NCBI GenBank assembly: GCA_031258195.1
Contig: JAIRNF010000057.1
Span: 1 to 64,000 of the forward strand
Direction of reading: 5' to 3'
DNA length: 64,000 nucleotides
Origin: Prevotellaceae bacterium
GTDB taxonomy: Bacteria > Bacteroidota > Bacteroidia > Bacteroidales > UBA932
The position numbers and the translations under genes are program-made. Below are positions 51,595-61,272 of this stretch, one piece after another; position 1 is the first letter of the stretch, and the number at the start of each line of letters is the position of its first letter. Under the pieces are notes generated by a model. That model did no database searches. It had not been told where the DNA came from and was given only the letters and a program-made list of their open reading frames with translations.

Positions 51595-54500
51595 GTGGAA
51601 AATAACCGTAAAAAAATAGAGGAAATACTAAGCCGGCGTATTCTGGTGCTGGATGGTGGAATGGGTACAATGGCGCAACAATACAAGCTGCAAGAAAGCG
51701 ATTACCGCGGCGAGCGTTTTAGAGCATCTTCTATTGATCTAAAAGGCAATAACGACTTGCTAATTCTTAGTCGCCCTAGCGTAATACAAGAAATACACGA
51801 AGCATACCTCTCTGTAGGTGCAGATATCATAGAAACAGATACGCTCAACGCTAACGCCGTATCGCTAGCAGAATACGGTTTACAGAATTTGGTCTATGAA
51901 CTGAACTTTGAGGGGGCTAAACTGGCACGTAAAACTGCGGATAAGTTCAGTACAGCAGACAAACGCCGTTTTGTGGCAGGCTCTATCGGACCAACATCCA
52001 AATCGCTATCCATGTCGCCGGACGTAAGCAATCCTGCCTCGCGAAGTATTACATTCGATAAGCTATACGCCGCATACGTAGATCAGATAAAAGGGCTGGT
52101 TGACGGGGGTGTAGATATGCTGCTCATAGAAACCATCTTCGATACGCTAAACGCAAAGGTAGCCTTAGCCGCCATACAAGATTACAACCAGCAAAACGGA
52201 TACGATATTCCGATAATGGTTTCGGGTACGCTCAGCGATTCTAGCGGCAGAACCTTATCGGGACAAACGCTCGAAGCCTTCTATACATCGGTATCACACG
52301 TTAACTTGTTAAGCGTGGGACTTAATTGCGGTCTTGGCGCAAAACAAATGGCGGAGCATATTGCAGAGTTGTCGTCGTATTCAAAATTCCATGTATGCGC
52401 CTATGCTAACGCCGGCTACCCCGACCAGTTCGGCAGTTACAACGATACGCCCGAAAGCATGGCTGCATACGTTGAACAAATGCTGAAAGGCGGAATGCTG
52501 AACATTGTTGGCGGATGCTGCGGCACAACTCCCGACCACATTAAGCTGATCGCTGCTTTAGCTGAAAAATACGCACCCCGTCAAATTCCGCAGCTCGATA
52601 AAATCAGTACATACTCCGGTATAGATGTCGTAAAAGTTCTGCCTCATAGTAACTTTATAAACATTGGAGAGCGGACAAATGTTGCAGGTTCAAAAAAATT
52701 CGCAAGGCTTATCAGAGAGCAAAAGTACGAAGAAGCACTATCCATTGCACGTCAACAAGTACAAGACGGTGCCCAGCTAATAGACGTCTGTATGGATGAT
52801 GCTATGCTGGATGCAGTAAAGGAAATAACGACATTTCTTAACTTAATGGCATCTGAACCCGACATCGCCGTTCTTCCTGTAATGATTGATTCATCGAAGT
52901 GGGAAGTAATAAAAGCCGGATTAAAATGCGCACAAGGTAAATCAATCGTAAACTCTATCAGCCTGAAAGAAGGCGAAGAAGCATTTCTTTCTAAAGCAAA
53001 ATATATCCATAAACTCGGTGCTGCAACGGTTGTAATGCTTTTCGACGAACAAGGACAAGCAGATACCTACGAACGGAAAATAGAAATAGCGGAACGGTCA
53101 TACCGTTTACTTACAAATAAAATCGGTTTCCCACCCGAAGATATTATCATAGACCCAAACGTACTAGCCATTTCAACAGGAATGGAAGAGCATAACGATT
53201 ATGCCGTCGCCTTTATCAAAACTTGCAGGTGGATTAAAGAAAATCTTCCGTATGCTAAGATTAGCGGCGGGGTGAGCAACCTGTCGTTTTCGTATCGAGG
53301 TAACAATACCGTTCGAGAGGCTATGCATTCCGTATTTCTTTACCATGCTATACAAGCAGGTATGGATATGGGCATCGTAAATCCAGGGCAGCTGACTGTA
53401 TATAGCGATATTGAGCCCAAGCTGCTAAAGCTAACAGAAGATGTTGTACTGAACTGCAGTACAGACGCATCAGACCTGCTTATTGCCTATGCAGCTCAGC
53501 TAGCTAACAATAGCACGGGAAAAGAAGAGAAGAAAGAAGAAGGCTGGCGCAAGCAGCCTGCTATAGAACGCATACGGTACGCTATGGTAAAAGGCGTTGC
53601 CGACTATGTTGAGCAGGATATCAAGGAATTGCTGCCCTCCTACTCTTCGCCTATAGCCATTATAGAAGGTCCGTTAATGAACGGTATGAACGAGGTAGGC
53701 GTACTCTTTGGCGAAGGTAAAATGTTTTTACCCCAAGTAGTAAAAAGTGCGCGTGTCATGAAACGTGCCGTTGCCTATCTCGAACCCCTTATTCAAAAGG
53801 AGAAAGAGCAGAATAAAACAAAGCAATCTCCCGGGAAAATACTGCTCGCAACCGTAAAGGGCGACGTACACGACATTGGTAAAAATATTGTGAGCGTGGT
53901 GCTTGGATGTAACGGCTATGAGATCGTCGATCTGGGTGTAATGGTTCCTACCCACAAAATTATAGAAGTAGCCATTACGCTGAAGCCCGATATTGTTGGG
54001 CTTAGCGGGCTTATCACTCCATCGCTAGACGAGATGGCTCATGTTGCCGAAGAGATGAATAAGAACAAGCTGCAAATTCCTCTTATACTGGGCGGAGCCG
54101 CAACCAGTCCGCTACATACGGCAGTTGCCATACAGCCAAAGTATGGCAAAGGTGTTGTACATGTTAAGGATGCATCGCAAGTGGCAGGCATTGCAAAAAA
54201 GCTACTGGCAGAGAACGGCAGCCTATATCTTCAAGAGCTTGATAATACCTACGAACAGCTGCGTATAAGTTATAAAAAACAGCAGGAAGAGCTTAGCCTC
54301 ATTTCTCTCGTAGAAGCGCGCAAGAATAAACCTGCCATAGATTGGGCTAACGAACCTATCAAAAAACCGGCATTCTTAGGAGTTAAAGTATATAAAAGCT
54401 ATCCCATAGAAGAGCTTATTCCCTTTATAAATTGGAGCGCATTTTTCTACGCATGGGGGTTAAAAGGTCGCTACCCAGATATCTTTCAGCACCCGCAAAT

Positions 54501-55233
54501 GGGAGCCGAAGCAAAAACGTTATATGATGATGCGCAGCTAATGCTAAAAGAATTGGCTGCTAAAAAATTACTTACAGCAAATGCAGTTGTAGGCATTTTC
54601 CCCGCCGCATCAAAGGATGAAGATATACTGATCTATACCGACGAATTGCACGCTAGCGTACAAGCAACGTTATACACTCTGCGTAACCAGCAAAAAAAGG
54701 AGGAAGGTAATAATTGTAATCTAGCCGATTTTATTGCTCCTGCCGAAAGCAAAAAGGCCGATTATATCGGAGCGTTTGCGGCTACCGCAGGTATCGGTGT
54801 AAACGAACTGGTAGAAGAATATTCGACCGCTAAAGACGAGTATAAAGCGCTATTGGTAAAGCTGCTGGCTAACCGCCTAGTCGAAGCGTTTTCTGAACTA
54901 CTACATCTCAAGGTTAATACCGAACTATGGCAGCTGCCCGAGGAGGTAGAAGGCATACGACCCGCCATAGGTTATCCCGTTTGCCCGGTACATAACGAAA
55001 AAAGAACCGTTTTCGATCTGCTGAATACGGAAAAGAATACAGGTATCGAGTTAACCGACGGCTATGTGATGAACCCTATTGCATCGGTTTGCGGACTGTA
55101 CTTTGCCAGCCCTCACGCCCATTACTTTAGCGTAGGACCTTTAAAAGAAGATCAAATAGAGCTGTACGCCAAGCGAAGAAATATAGCCCTAGAAGAAGCA
55201 GAAAATCTGTTGTCGCAAAATAGGTTAGAGTAA
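51595..55233 (+). CDS. metH: cobalamin-dependent methionine synthase
   Basis: Transfers a methyl group from methyl-THF via cobalamin to homocysteine. The 1212-residue protein has all four modules. The homocysteine domain has zinc cysteines in GLNCG and GGCCG (C308, C309). The pterin domain has NFINIGERTNVAGSKKFARL. The B12 domain has GDVHDIGKN (cobalt ligand H759) and LSGLITPSLDEM. The SAM-binding activation domain has RPAIGYPVCPVHNEK and SVCGLYFASPHAHYF. Translation starts at GTG 51595 (MENNRKK), as no ATG fits. metF follows 140 bp downstream with its own promoter, so the pair forms a methyl cycle without being one operon. Confidence 0.97.
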   Translation: MENNRKKIEEILSRRILVLDGGMGTMAQQYKLQESDYRGERFRASSIDLKGNNDLLILSRPSVIQEIHEAYLSVGADIIETDTLNANAVSLAEYGLQNLVYELNFEGAKLARKTADKFSTADKRRFVAGSIGPTSKSLSMSPDVSNPASRSITFDKLYAAYVDQIKGLVDGGVDMLLIETIFDTLNAKVALAAIQDYNQQNGYDIPIMVSGTLSDSSGRTLSGQTLEAFYTSVSHVNLLSVGLNCGLGAKQMAEHIAELSSYSKFHVCAYANAGYPDQFGSYNDTPESMAAYVEQMLKGGMLNIVGGCCGTTPDHIKLIAALAEKYAPRQIPQLDKISTYSGIDVVKVLPHSNFINIGERTNVAGSKKFARLIREQKYEEALSIARQQVQDGAQLIDVCMDDAMLDAVKEITTFLNLMASEPDIAVLPVMIDSSKWEVIKAGLKCAQGKSIVNSISLKEGEEAFLSKAKYIHKLGAATVVMLFDEQGQADTYERKIEIAERSYRLLTNKIGFPPEDIIIDPNVLAISTGMEEHNDYAVAFIKTCRWIKENLPYAKISGGVSNLSFSYRGNNTVREAMHSVFLYHAIQAGMDMGIVNPGQLTVYSDIEPKLLKLTEDVVLNCSTDASDLLIAYAAQLANNSTGKEEKKEEGWRKQPAIERIRYAMVKGVADYVEQDIKELLPSYSSPIAIIEGPLMNGMNEVGVLFGEGKMFLPQVVKSARVMKRAVAYLEPLIQKEKEQNKTKQSPGKILLATVKGDVHDIGKNIVSVVLGCNGYEIVDLGVMVPTHKIIEVAITLKPDIVGLSGLITPSLDEMAHVAEEMNKNKLQIPLILGGAATSPLHTAVAIQPKYGKGVVHVKDASQVAGIAKKLLAENGSLYLQELDNTYEQLRISYKKQQEELSLISLVEARKNKPAIDWANEPIKKPAFLGVKVYKSYPIEELIPFINWSAFFYAWGLKGRYPDIFQHPQMGAEAKTLYDDAQLMLKELAAKKLLTANAVVGIFPAASKDEDILIYTDELHASVQATLYTLRNQQKKEEGNNCNLADFIAPAESKKADYIGAFAATAGIGVNELVEEYSTAKDEYKALLVKLLANRLVEAFSELLHLKVNTELWQLPEEVEGIRPAIGYPVCPVHNEKRTVFDLLNTEKNTGIELTDGYVMNPIASVCGLYFASPHAHYFSVGPLKEDQIELYAKRRNIALEEAENLLSQNRLE

Positions 55234-55271
55234 ACAACGTATGATATTCTATATCCACATTATACCTTATA

Positions 55272-55336
55272 GTCATTTCGAACGTAGTGAGAAATTTACT
55301 GATTGGTAACAGATTTCTCACTACGTTCGAAATGAC
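55272..55336. terminator. hairpin repeat, GTCATTTCGA family, copy 4, after metH
   Basis: Twenty-five-base arms (55272-55296 and 55312-55336), perfect except the innermost pair. The variable segment is ACGTAGTG paired with CACTACGT. Lying 39 bp after metH, it probably terminates that transcript before the metF promoter. Confidence 0.75.
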
Positions 55337-55357
55337 GTATTTTTACACCTAACAATT

Positions 55358-55365
55358 TACCTTTG
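55358..55365 (+). promoter_or_regulatory. promoter -7 element for metF, predicted near-leaderless
   Basis: TACCTTTG ends 8 bp before the metF ATG at 55374, so the transcript should begin within a few bases of the start codon. Confidence 0.6.
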
Positions 55366-55373
55366 ACCATAAA

Positions 55374-56327
55374 ATGAAAGTACACGAAATAATTCGGCAA
55401 TCGGATAAAACACTTCTTACGCTAGAGCTGCTTCCACCCGTTAAAGGAAGTAACTTTGACGGGATTGCCGCTACTATAGAATCACTAATAGAGTTTAAAC
55501 CATCATACGTAAATATAACCTACCATCGTGCCGATATTGTAACAGTTACCAATAGTAAAGGTAAAACAGAAAGGTATGTTACCAAGAAAAGACCCGGAAC
55601 AGTAAGTATTGCGGCTGCAATAAAATACAAATACAATCTGGAAGTAGTGCCACATCTTGTCTGTGGAGGATTTACCAAAGAAGAGACCGAAGACGCGCTA
55701 ATAGATCTTAACTTTTTGTCGATACAAAATGTACTGGCTCTTCGTGGCGATAAGCGTAAGAACGATATGCATTTTGTAAATGAAGAAAACGGACATGCAC
55801 ATGCGGTAGATCTGCTTAAGCAGATAAAAAATATGAATAACGGTATCTATCTTCACTCCGAAATAGCAAACGCTGTTCCTACCGATTTTTCTGTAGGTGT
55901 GGCAGGCTACTCCGAAATGCACGGCGATGCCGATAGCATGGAACAAGACCTCGCATACCTCAAGCAAAAAGCTGATGCGGGTGCTGACTATATTGTTACC
56001 CAAATGTTTTTTGACAATGCTGCTTTCATCCGATTTGTAGAGCAGTGCAGAAACATGGGTATTACCATTCCTATCATTCCCGGGCTTAAACCCATATCGG
56101 TAAAACGGCAGCTGGAAATTCTTCCCGAAACATTTCATCTTACCATCCCCGAAGAGCTGAGGAAAGAAGTGGAAAAATGTAAGGACGATAAGGAAGTTAA
56201 GCAAGTAGGCATAGAATGGACAGTTGCCCAATGCCGCGAACTGAAAAAGATGAACGCGCCAGCATTACACTTTTATACAATGGGCAAGCCCGATAATATT
56301 GTAAAAATCTGTAAAGAGATTTTCTAG
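55374..56327 (+). CDS. metF: methylenetetrahydrofolate reductase
   Basis: Reduces methylene-THF to methyl-THF, the methyl donor for MetH. The 317-residue TIM-barrel flavoprotein has LTLELLPPVKGSNFDG (the catalytic Glu region), VNITYHRAD, VVPHLVCGGFTKEE, NVLALRGDKRK (FAD contacts) and GADYIVTQMFFDNAAF. Length and motifs are normal. The gene lies directly after metH, a sensible pairing. Confidence 0.95.
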   Translation: MKVHEIIRQSDKTLLTLELLPPVKGSNFDGIAATIESLIEFKPSYVNITYHRADIVTVTNSKGKTERYVTKKRPGTVSIAAAIKYKYNLEVVPHLVCGGFTKEETEDALIDLNFLSIQNVLALRGDKRKNDMHFVNEENGHAHAVDLLKQIKNMNNGIYLHSEIANAVPTDFSVGVAGYSEMHGDADSMEQDLAYLKQKADAGADYIVTQMFFDNAAFIRFVEQCRNMGITIPIIPGLKPISVKRQLEILPETFHLTIPEELRKEVEKCKDDKEVKQVGIEWTVAQCRELKKMNAPALHFYTMGKPDNIVKICKEIF

Positions 56328-56335
56328 CTCTCTCT

Positions 56336-56357
56336 CGTCATTTCGAACGAAGTGACG
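56336..56357 (+). repeat. solo half of the GTCATTTCGA hairpin family
   Basis: CGTCATTTCGAACGAAGTGA plus CG stands alone 8 bp after metF without the inverted partner, apparently a truncated copy. Confidence 0.7.
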
Positions 56358-56376
56358 TATAGAAAAGAAATAAACT

Positions 56377-56384
56377 TACATTTG
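56377..56384 (+). promoter_or_regulatory. promoter -7 element for mqnE
   Basis: TACATTTG, 17 bp before the ATG at 56402. Confidence 0.55.
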
Positions 56385-56401
56385 TGGTTTAATTGCTTAG
56401 A

Positions 56402-57517
56402 ATGGACTCAAAAATACTAGATCAGCTGTTACACAACAATTTATTTCGAACTGTTGCCGACAAAATACAAAACAACATACGTATAAGTTCCGAAGAGGGG
56501 CTTGCCCTATACGAAAGCAACCAGATAGCCGTACTGGGTTTGCTTGCCAATATGAAACGCGAGCGGCTGAACGGGAAAAACGCTTACTTTAACCGTAACT
56601 TCCACATAGAACCCACCAACATTTGCTTACATAACTGCAAGTTCTGCTCGTACCGTCGTAAAAAGAACGAAGAGGGGGTATGGGATTACAGTATAGACGA
56701 CATGCTGAATATTTGTCGAAAATATGTTGGTCAAGGCATTACAGAGGTACACATTGTTGGCGGTGTACATCCCGACCATAACTTAGAATACAATGCCGAA
56801 TTAATACGCGAAGTAAAAAAAATTCTACCCAACGCACACGTAAAAGCCTTTACCGCTGTTGAGCTGGATTATATGATAAAGCAATCGGGATACGATTGGG
56901 CGGAAGGATTACAGCATTTAAAGGAAGCAGGACTGGACTCTATTCCCGGCGGCGGCGCAGAAATTTTCGATGAAAAAATACGCGCAGAAATCTGCGAACA
57001 AAAATCGCAATCGGCTACATGGCTTGGCATACATGAGGCTGCACATAAGCAAGATATTCCGTCTAATGCAACTATGCTATACGGACATATCGAAAGTTAC
57101 GCCCACCGCATAGATCACCTTAACCGCCTGCGCGAATTACAAGACAAAACAGGCGGTTTCAACGCCTTTATTCCGCTGAAGTATAAGAAATATCACAACT
57201 CTATGCGGCAAATAGGCGAGGTTAGCGTGGTTGAGGTGCTGAAAAACTTTGCTGTATGCCGCATTATACTCGACAATATTCCGCATATAAAATCGTACTG
57301 GCCCATGCTGGGCAAAGAGCTGGCAGCTATTGCCCTCTCATTCGGTGCCGATGACATGGACGGAACAATTGACGATACCACCAAAATATACTCCATGGCG
57401 GGTGCCGAAGAAACCAACCCGGCTCTTACGTCCGATGCTATGGTTTGCATGATTAAAGAAGCCGGATTTATACCAATCGAGCGGGATTCGGTTTATAATG
57501 TTGTGAAAAATTACTAA
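56402..57517 (+). CDS. mqnE: aminodeoxyfutalosine synthase (radical SAM)
   Basis: Acts in the futalosine route to menaquinone, joining SAM-derived adenosyl radical to carboxyvinyloxybenzoate. The 371-residue protein has the radical-SAM cluster motif CLHNCKFC (C75, C79, C82), HIVGGVHPDH, and PGGGAEIFDEKIR, the variant that distinguishes MqnE from MqnC (PGGGGEIL). I use the ATG at 56402, not the upstream TTG. No other mqn genes are in the window. Its presence implies menaquinone by futalosine rather than by the men pathway. Confidence 0.88.
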   Translation: MDSKILDQLLHNNLFRTVADKIQNNIRISSEEGLALYESNQIAVLGLLANMKRERLNGKNAYFNRNFHIEPTNICLHNCKFCSYRRKKNEEGVWDYSIDDMLNICRKYVGQGITEVHIVGGVHPDHNLEYNAELIREVKKILPNAHVKAFTAVELDYMIKQSGYDWAEGLQHLKEAGLDSIPGGGAEIFDEKIRAEICEQKSQSATWLGIHEAAHKQDIPSNATMLYGHIESYAHRIDHLNRLRELQDKTGGFNAFIPLKYKKYHNSMRQIGEVSVVEVLKNFAVCRIILDNIPHIKSYWPMLGKELAAIALSFGADDMDGTIDDTTKIYSMAGAEETNPALTSDAMVCMIKEAGFIPIERDSVYNVVKNY

Positions 57518-57557
57518 TCAAAGGTTAACATATATCAGTATTGATGGGTAAGGTGCG

Positions 57558-58584
57558 CTACCTACTCTTAAACCGCACACCCACAGTAAGACTAATTCGG
57601 TTTAAACCTTCCTTTTCATCCTTAGGAAAGTCTATAGTTTCCTTCTTACTATTGCCTGTCGTTAAGGTTAGCTTAGATAATACCCCAGAGGTAAAAGATA
57701 GCTTAAAGAATAAGCTTATGGATTCGGTCATACTTATGTTATATCCAAACCCATATACTCCACCTAAGGTTCCTCCGGTTAACTTATTTGAAGACTTCTC
57801 TCCTTTTAATTTTTGATAGTAGCCCAAGTAACCTAACGAAGCATTAACAAACCAACCCTGATCTTTATATCCGCCAAAAATAATTTTTGGGACTAGATAG
57901 AAAAGGTTAATCCTATCTTTTATACTACTAGAGATACCACTTTCATTTACAGTTAGCGTTGCAGCAGACCTAAACCAGCTCGACGCAAATCCTATTCCAA
58001 TAGACTCGGAGACATAGTATTCGCCATCTATCTCCACATTCATCCCCCACTTCATTTTCTTTACATGGTCTTTTTCTCCCGGAGATAATCTATCAGAAAC
58101 TTTATCTATTCGGTATCCACCACCCATTCCAGCAGAGATTCTAAATTTAGAGTAGTCTTTTTGCTCAATAACATTATCGCTAGCTCCTGCCATATCATTG
58201 TTATTAGATTCGACAAGCCTCTCTACTTCAGGAAAATCTGGTATAAATAGTATATCTGCGGTAACTCTATGGCAGGAACTCACCCATATGTTCGGTTCTT
58301 TATGCTCCGTAACCTTTTAGTGCATTACCTCCAGCCTTACGAACTTCTTGCTTTGCAAGAACAATAACCTTGTCATAATCACAGTTCGTAGAAAAACCTG
58401 TATCTCCAATTCTTACTGACCCTAATTTTTCGGCAGTAGCGGGTATGTCGTTATCAAGACCAAATACGGCTATCTGCTCATTTTCTTTTAAAGGGTCGTA
58501 AGACGAAGAAATGCTTGTTGTAATTTTCGGAGAGCAAGAGTAGAAAAATGCAATGGCTGCAAATAAGATTAGTGTTCTTCTCAT
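57558..58584 (-). pseudogene. lipoprotein/beta-barrel gene with a single frameshift
   Basis: The 5' part encodes a lipoprotein signal (MRRTLILFAAIAFFYSC) and a domain with PLKENEQIAVFGLDNDIPAT and VRKAGGNALK. One extra base near 58312 then shifts into KEPNIWVSSCHRVTADILFI and an outer-membrane-type barrel (FRISAGMGGGYRID ... GLNRISLTVGVRFKSR). The joined product would be about 340 residues. The rest is undamaged, so this may be very recent, phase-variable or a sequencing error. Function unknown; a surface lipoprotein with C-terminal barrel-like strands. Confidence 0.75.
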
Positions 58585-58728
58585 TCGTTGTGGTTTTTGT
58601 TTTTGGTAAAGCAAAAATAGCGGATATACCATATTCCCAAATCTTTGATTTACTAAAAACGCACAAAAAACAGTATGGCGTAAACATGTTCGTTTACGCC
58701 ATACTGTTTTACGAAAAGCTTTATCCTG

Positions 58729-59241
58729 CTATTTTTCCTTAAACCAGTCTTTATACATTAAATAACCTTCAGCATTCTTCTTTACCATCTCAACAAGCTT
58801 GGCGTCGCTGTCTTTTACCTTTTTTGCCGGCACACCTGCATAAATACCCGGTTCTAGAATTTCGTTACTTAAAACTACCGCACCCGCTGCAATTATAGTA
58901 TTATCGGAAATTACCGCATTATCTAAAAGTATAGCACCCATACCTACGAGTACGTTGTTGCCCACTTTCGCTCCATGAATAATTGCGTTATGTCCAACCG
59001 AAACATCGTCTCCTATTTCTACTATAGAGCGTTCGTAAAGCGTATGCAAAACCGCTCCATCCTGTATATTTACGCGGTTACCAATACGTATAGCGTTAAC
59101 ATCACCGCGAAGTATTGCCCCATACCAGATGCTGCAATCATCGCCCACTACAACATCGCCAATAACTACTGCCGTTTCAGCCAAAAAGCAATTTTTCCCT
59201 ATTTTGGGTTCAAAACCCCTTACATTTCTTACCAAAGCCAT
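58729..59241 (-). CDS. gamma-carbonic-anhydrase-like hexapeptide-repeat protein
   Basis: A 170-residue left-handed beta-helix protein of the YrdA/PaaY/Cam-like group. Hexapeptide turns run through VVIGDVVVGDDCSIWYGAIL, INIQDGAVLHTLY, VGHNAIIHGAKVGNNVLVG and GAVVLSNEILEPGIYAGVPA, followed by a C-terminal helix. Metal-binding His residues are present in LHTLY and VGHNAIIHGA. It may be a carbonic anhydrase or a related metal-binding trimer. I use the ATG at 59241 (MALVRNVRGF) because the longer ORF would begin in the promoter. Confidence 0.85.
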   Translation of the reverse strand: MALVRNVRGFEPKIGKNCFLAETAVVIGDVVVGDDCSIWYGAILRGDVNAIRIGNRVNIQDGAVLHTLYERSIVEIGDDVSVGHNAIIHGAKVGNNVLVGMGAILLDNAVISDNTIIAAGAVVLSNEILEPGIYAGVPAKKVKDSDAKLVEMVKKNAEGYLMYKDWFKEK

Positions 59242-59259
59242 ATTTTTCCAGATTAAGAA

Positions 59260-59267
59260 CAAAGATA
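59260..59267 (-). promoter_or_regulatory. promoter -7 element for the hexapeptide-repeat gene
   Basis: TATCTTTG on the minus strand, 18 bp before the ATG at 59241. Confidence 0.6.
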
Positions 59268-59345
59268 TAACAAAAAAGGCTTATAAATAGCTGAAATCAT
59301 TCTCTTAAACATTCTAAAAATAGTACGATGTTAGCAAATAAAGAC

Positions 59346-59353
59346 TAGATTTG
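59346..59353 (+). promoter_or_regulatory. promoter -7 element for korAB
   Basis: TAGATTTG, predicting a leader of roughly 57 nt before the korA ATG. Confidence 0.55.
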
Positions 59354-59416
59354 TACAGTTTTCATCAACCTAAACCATATTTTAAACCATTAAAAACTAA
59401 TAAATTACATTTAATC

Positions 59417-61270
59417 ATGAGCAAACACAAATGTGTGGAAATAGAAGATGTAGTTATCCGATTCTCCGGTGACTCGGGTGACGGAATGCAGCTTACAGGT
59501 ACATTATTTGCTGATACAGCTTCGTTAGTCGGAAACGGCGTATCCACATTTCCCGATTATCCTGCCGAAATTCGGGCTCCACAAGGTACGGTAGCAGGTG
59601 TTTCAGGTTTTCAGCTACATTTTGGAAGTGGCGAAGTAAAAACCCCCGGCGATTATTGCGATATGCTTATTGCAATGAATCCTGCCGCATTAAAAGCAAA
59701 TGCAAAATGGGTCAAACCCGTTGCAACTATCATTATTGACTCTGATACGTTTGACGAAAAAGGCATTCAGCGTGCGGGATTTAAAACGCCAGACCCCATT
59801 AAAGAGCTAGGGCTGGAAACACGGAACATTCTTCTCTCGCCAATTACTACGCTTACAAAAGAAAGTTTAAAAGATAGCGGGTTAGATGCAAAAAGTATTG
59901 TACGAAGCAAAAACATGTTTGCGCTTGGTATGTGCTACTACATCTTTAACCAACCTCTAAACTTTACCGAAGAGTATTTCGAAAAGAAGTTCAAGAAAAA
60001 ACCAGAATTTATCGATACCAACAAGAAAGTACTGATTGATGGCTATAACTATGCAAGTAATATTCATGCTGTTTCTAACATATACAAGGTAGTACCTTCT
60101 GAGCAAAAAGAAAAAGGTACATACCGTACTATTAGCGGTAACCAGGCAACTGCATGGGGGCTAATTGCAGCAGCAGAAAAGGCAAACCTTCCGTTATTCT
60201 GCGGTTCTTATCCTATTACACCTGCAACTGCTATTCTTGAAGAACTTGCAGCACGTAAAGATTTAGGCGTAAAAACGCTTCAGGCAGAAGACGAAATAGC
60301 AGGTATCTGTACCGCAATAGGCGCTTCGTTCGCTGGAAACTTTGCAGTAACTACTACCTCCGGTCCAGGACTTTCATTAAAGTCAGAGGCTATTGGCTTA
60401 GCAACTATGACCGAACTTCCGTTGGTTATTGTGGACGTTCAGCGTGGCGGACCCTCAACAGGTCTTCCAACTAAAACCGAGCAGGCGGACCTAAACCAAG
60501 CGTTATACGGACGTAATGGAGAAGCTCCGGTTATTATTATTGCGGCTAGTACTCCTTCAAATTGCTTCCACTATGCATTCTGGGCTGGTAAGCTTACGTT
60601 AGAACATATGACACCGGTTATTTTACTTACCGACGGGTTTACCGCAAACGGTTCGCAGCCTTGGCGCATACCGTCGATGAAAGATTATCCGGAAATTAAG
60701 GCTCCGATCGTTCCGGAAGGGACAATCGGCTATCAGCCTTACGAGCGTGATGAGGTTCGCCTTGCCCGCCGTTGGGCTATCCCCGGAACGAAGGGTTTGG
60801 AACATCGTATTGGTGGTTTGGAAAAAGACTTTATTACAGGTGGTGCGTCTACCGATCCTGAAAACCATCAGCGCATGGTTGATATCCGTGCGGCAAAAGT
60901 TGCAAAAGTTAAAGACTTTATCTCTGAGCAAGAAGTTATCGGCGACCAATACGGCGGCGACCTTTTAGTTGTCGGATGGGGCGGAACATACGGGCATCTT
61001 GTATCTGCTGTAAACAAAGTACGAGCAGAAGGTAAAAGCGTTAGTTTGGCTCACTTCAACTTTATTAGCCCTCTTCCTAAAAACACAGAGGAGATACTTA
61101 GAAAGTATAAAAAAGTTGTGGTATGCGAGCTGAATATGGGACAGTTTGCGGGCTACCTAAAAACCAAGTTCGATAACCTTCACCTGCTACAATACAACAA
61201 AGTACAAGGATTACCATTTACAGTAACCGAACTTGTAGACAACTTTAACCAAATTCTGGAGGGCAAATAA
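59417..61270 (+). CDS. korA: 2-oxoacid:ferredoxin oxidoreductase, alpha subunit (gamma-alpha fusion)
   Basis: With KorB it interconverts 2-oxoglutarate and succinyl-CoA + CO2 using ferredoxin. The 617-residue protein fuses the gamma domain (1 to ~190: VVIRFSGDSGDGMQLTGTLF, FPDYPAEIRAPQGTVAGVSG) to the alpha pyrimidine-binding domain (GSYPITPATAILEELA, AEDEIAGICTAIGASFAG, TTSGPGLSLKSEAIGLA) and a transketolase C-like domain. I start at ATG 59417 because MSKHKCVEIEDVVIRFSG matches the usual N-terminus. korB begins 2 bp after the stop. Confidence 0.92.
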   Translation: MSKHKCVEIEDVVIRFSGDSGDGMQLTGTLFADTASLVGNGVSTFPDYPAEIRAPQGTVAGVSGFQLHFGSGEVKTPGDYCDMLIAMNPAALKANAKWVKPVATIIIDSDTFDEKGIQRAGFKTPDPIKELGLETRNILLSPITTLTKESLKDSGLDAKSIVRSKNMFALGMCYYIFNQPLNFTEEYFEKKFKKKPEFIDTNKKVLIDGYNYASNIHAVSNIYKVVPSEQKEKGTYRTISGNQATAWGLIAAAEKANLPLFCGSYPITPATAILEELAARKDLGVKTLQAEDEIAGICTAIGASFAGNFAVTTTSGPGLSLKSEAIGLATMTELPLVIVDVQRGGPSTGLPTKTEQADLNQALYGRNGEAPVIIIAASTPSNCFHYAFWAGKLTLEHMTPVILLTDGFTANGSQPWRIPSMKDYPEIKAPIVPEGTIGYQPYERDEVRLARRWAIPGTKGLEHRIGGLEKDFITGGASTDPENHQRMVDIRAAKVAKVKDFISEQEVIGDQYGGDLLVVGWGGTYGHLVSAVNKVRAEGKSVSLAHFNFISPLPKNTEEILRKYKKVVVCELNMGQFAGYLKTKFDNLHLLQYNKVQGLPFTVTELVDNFNQILEGK

Positions 61271-61272
61271 TC

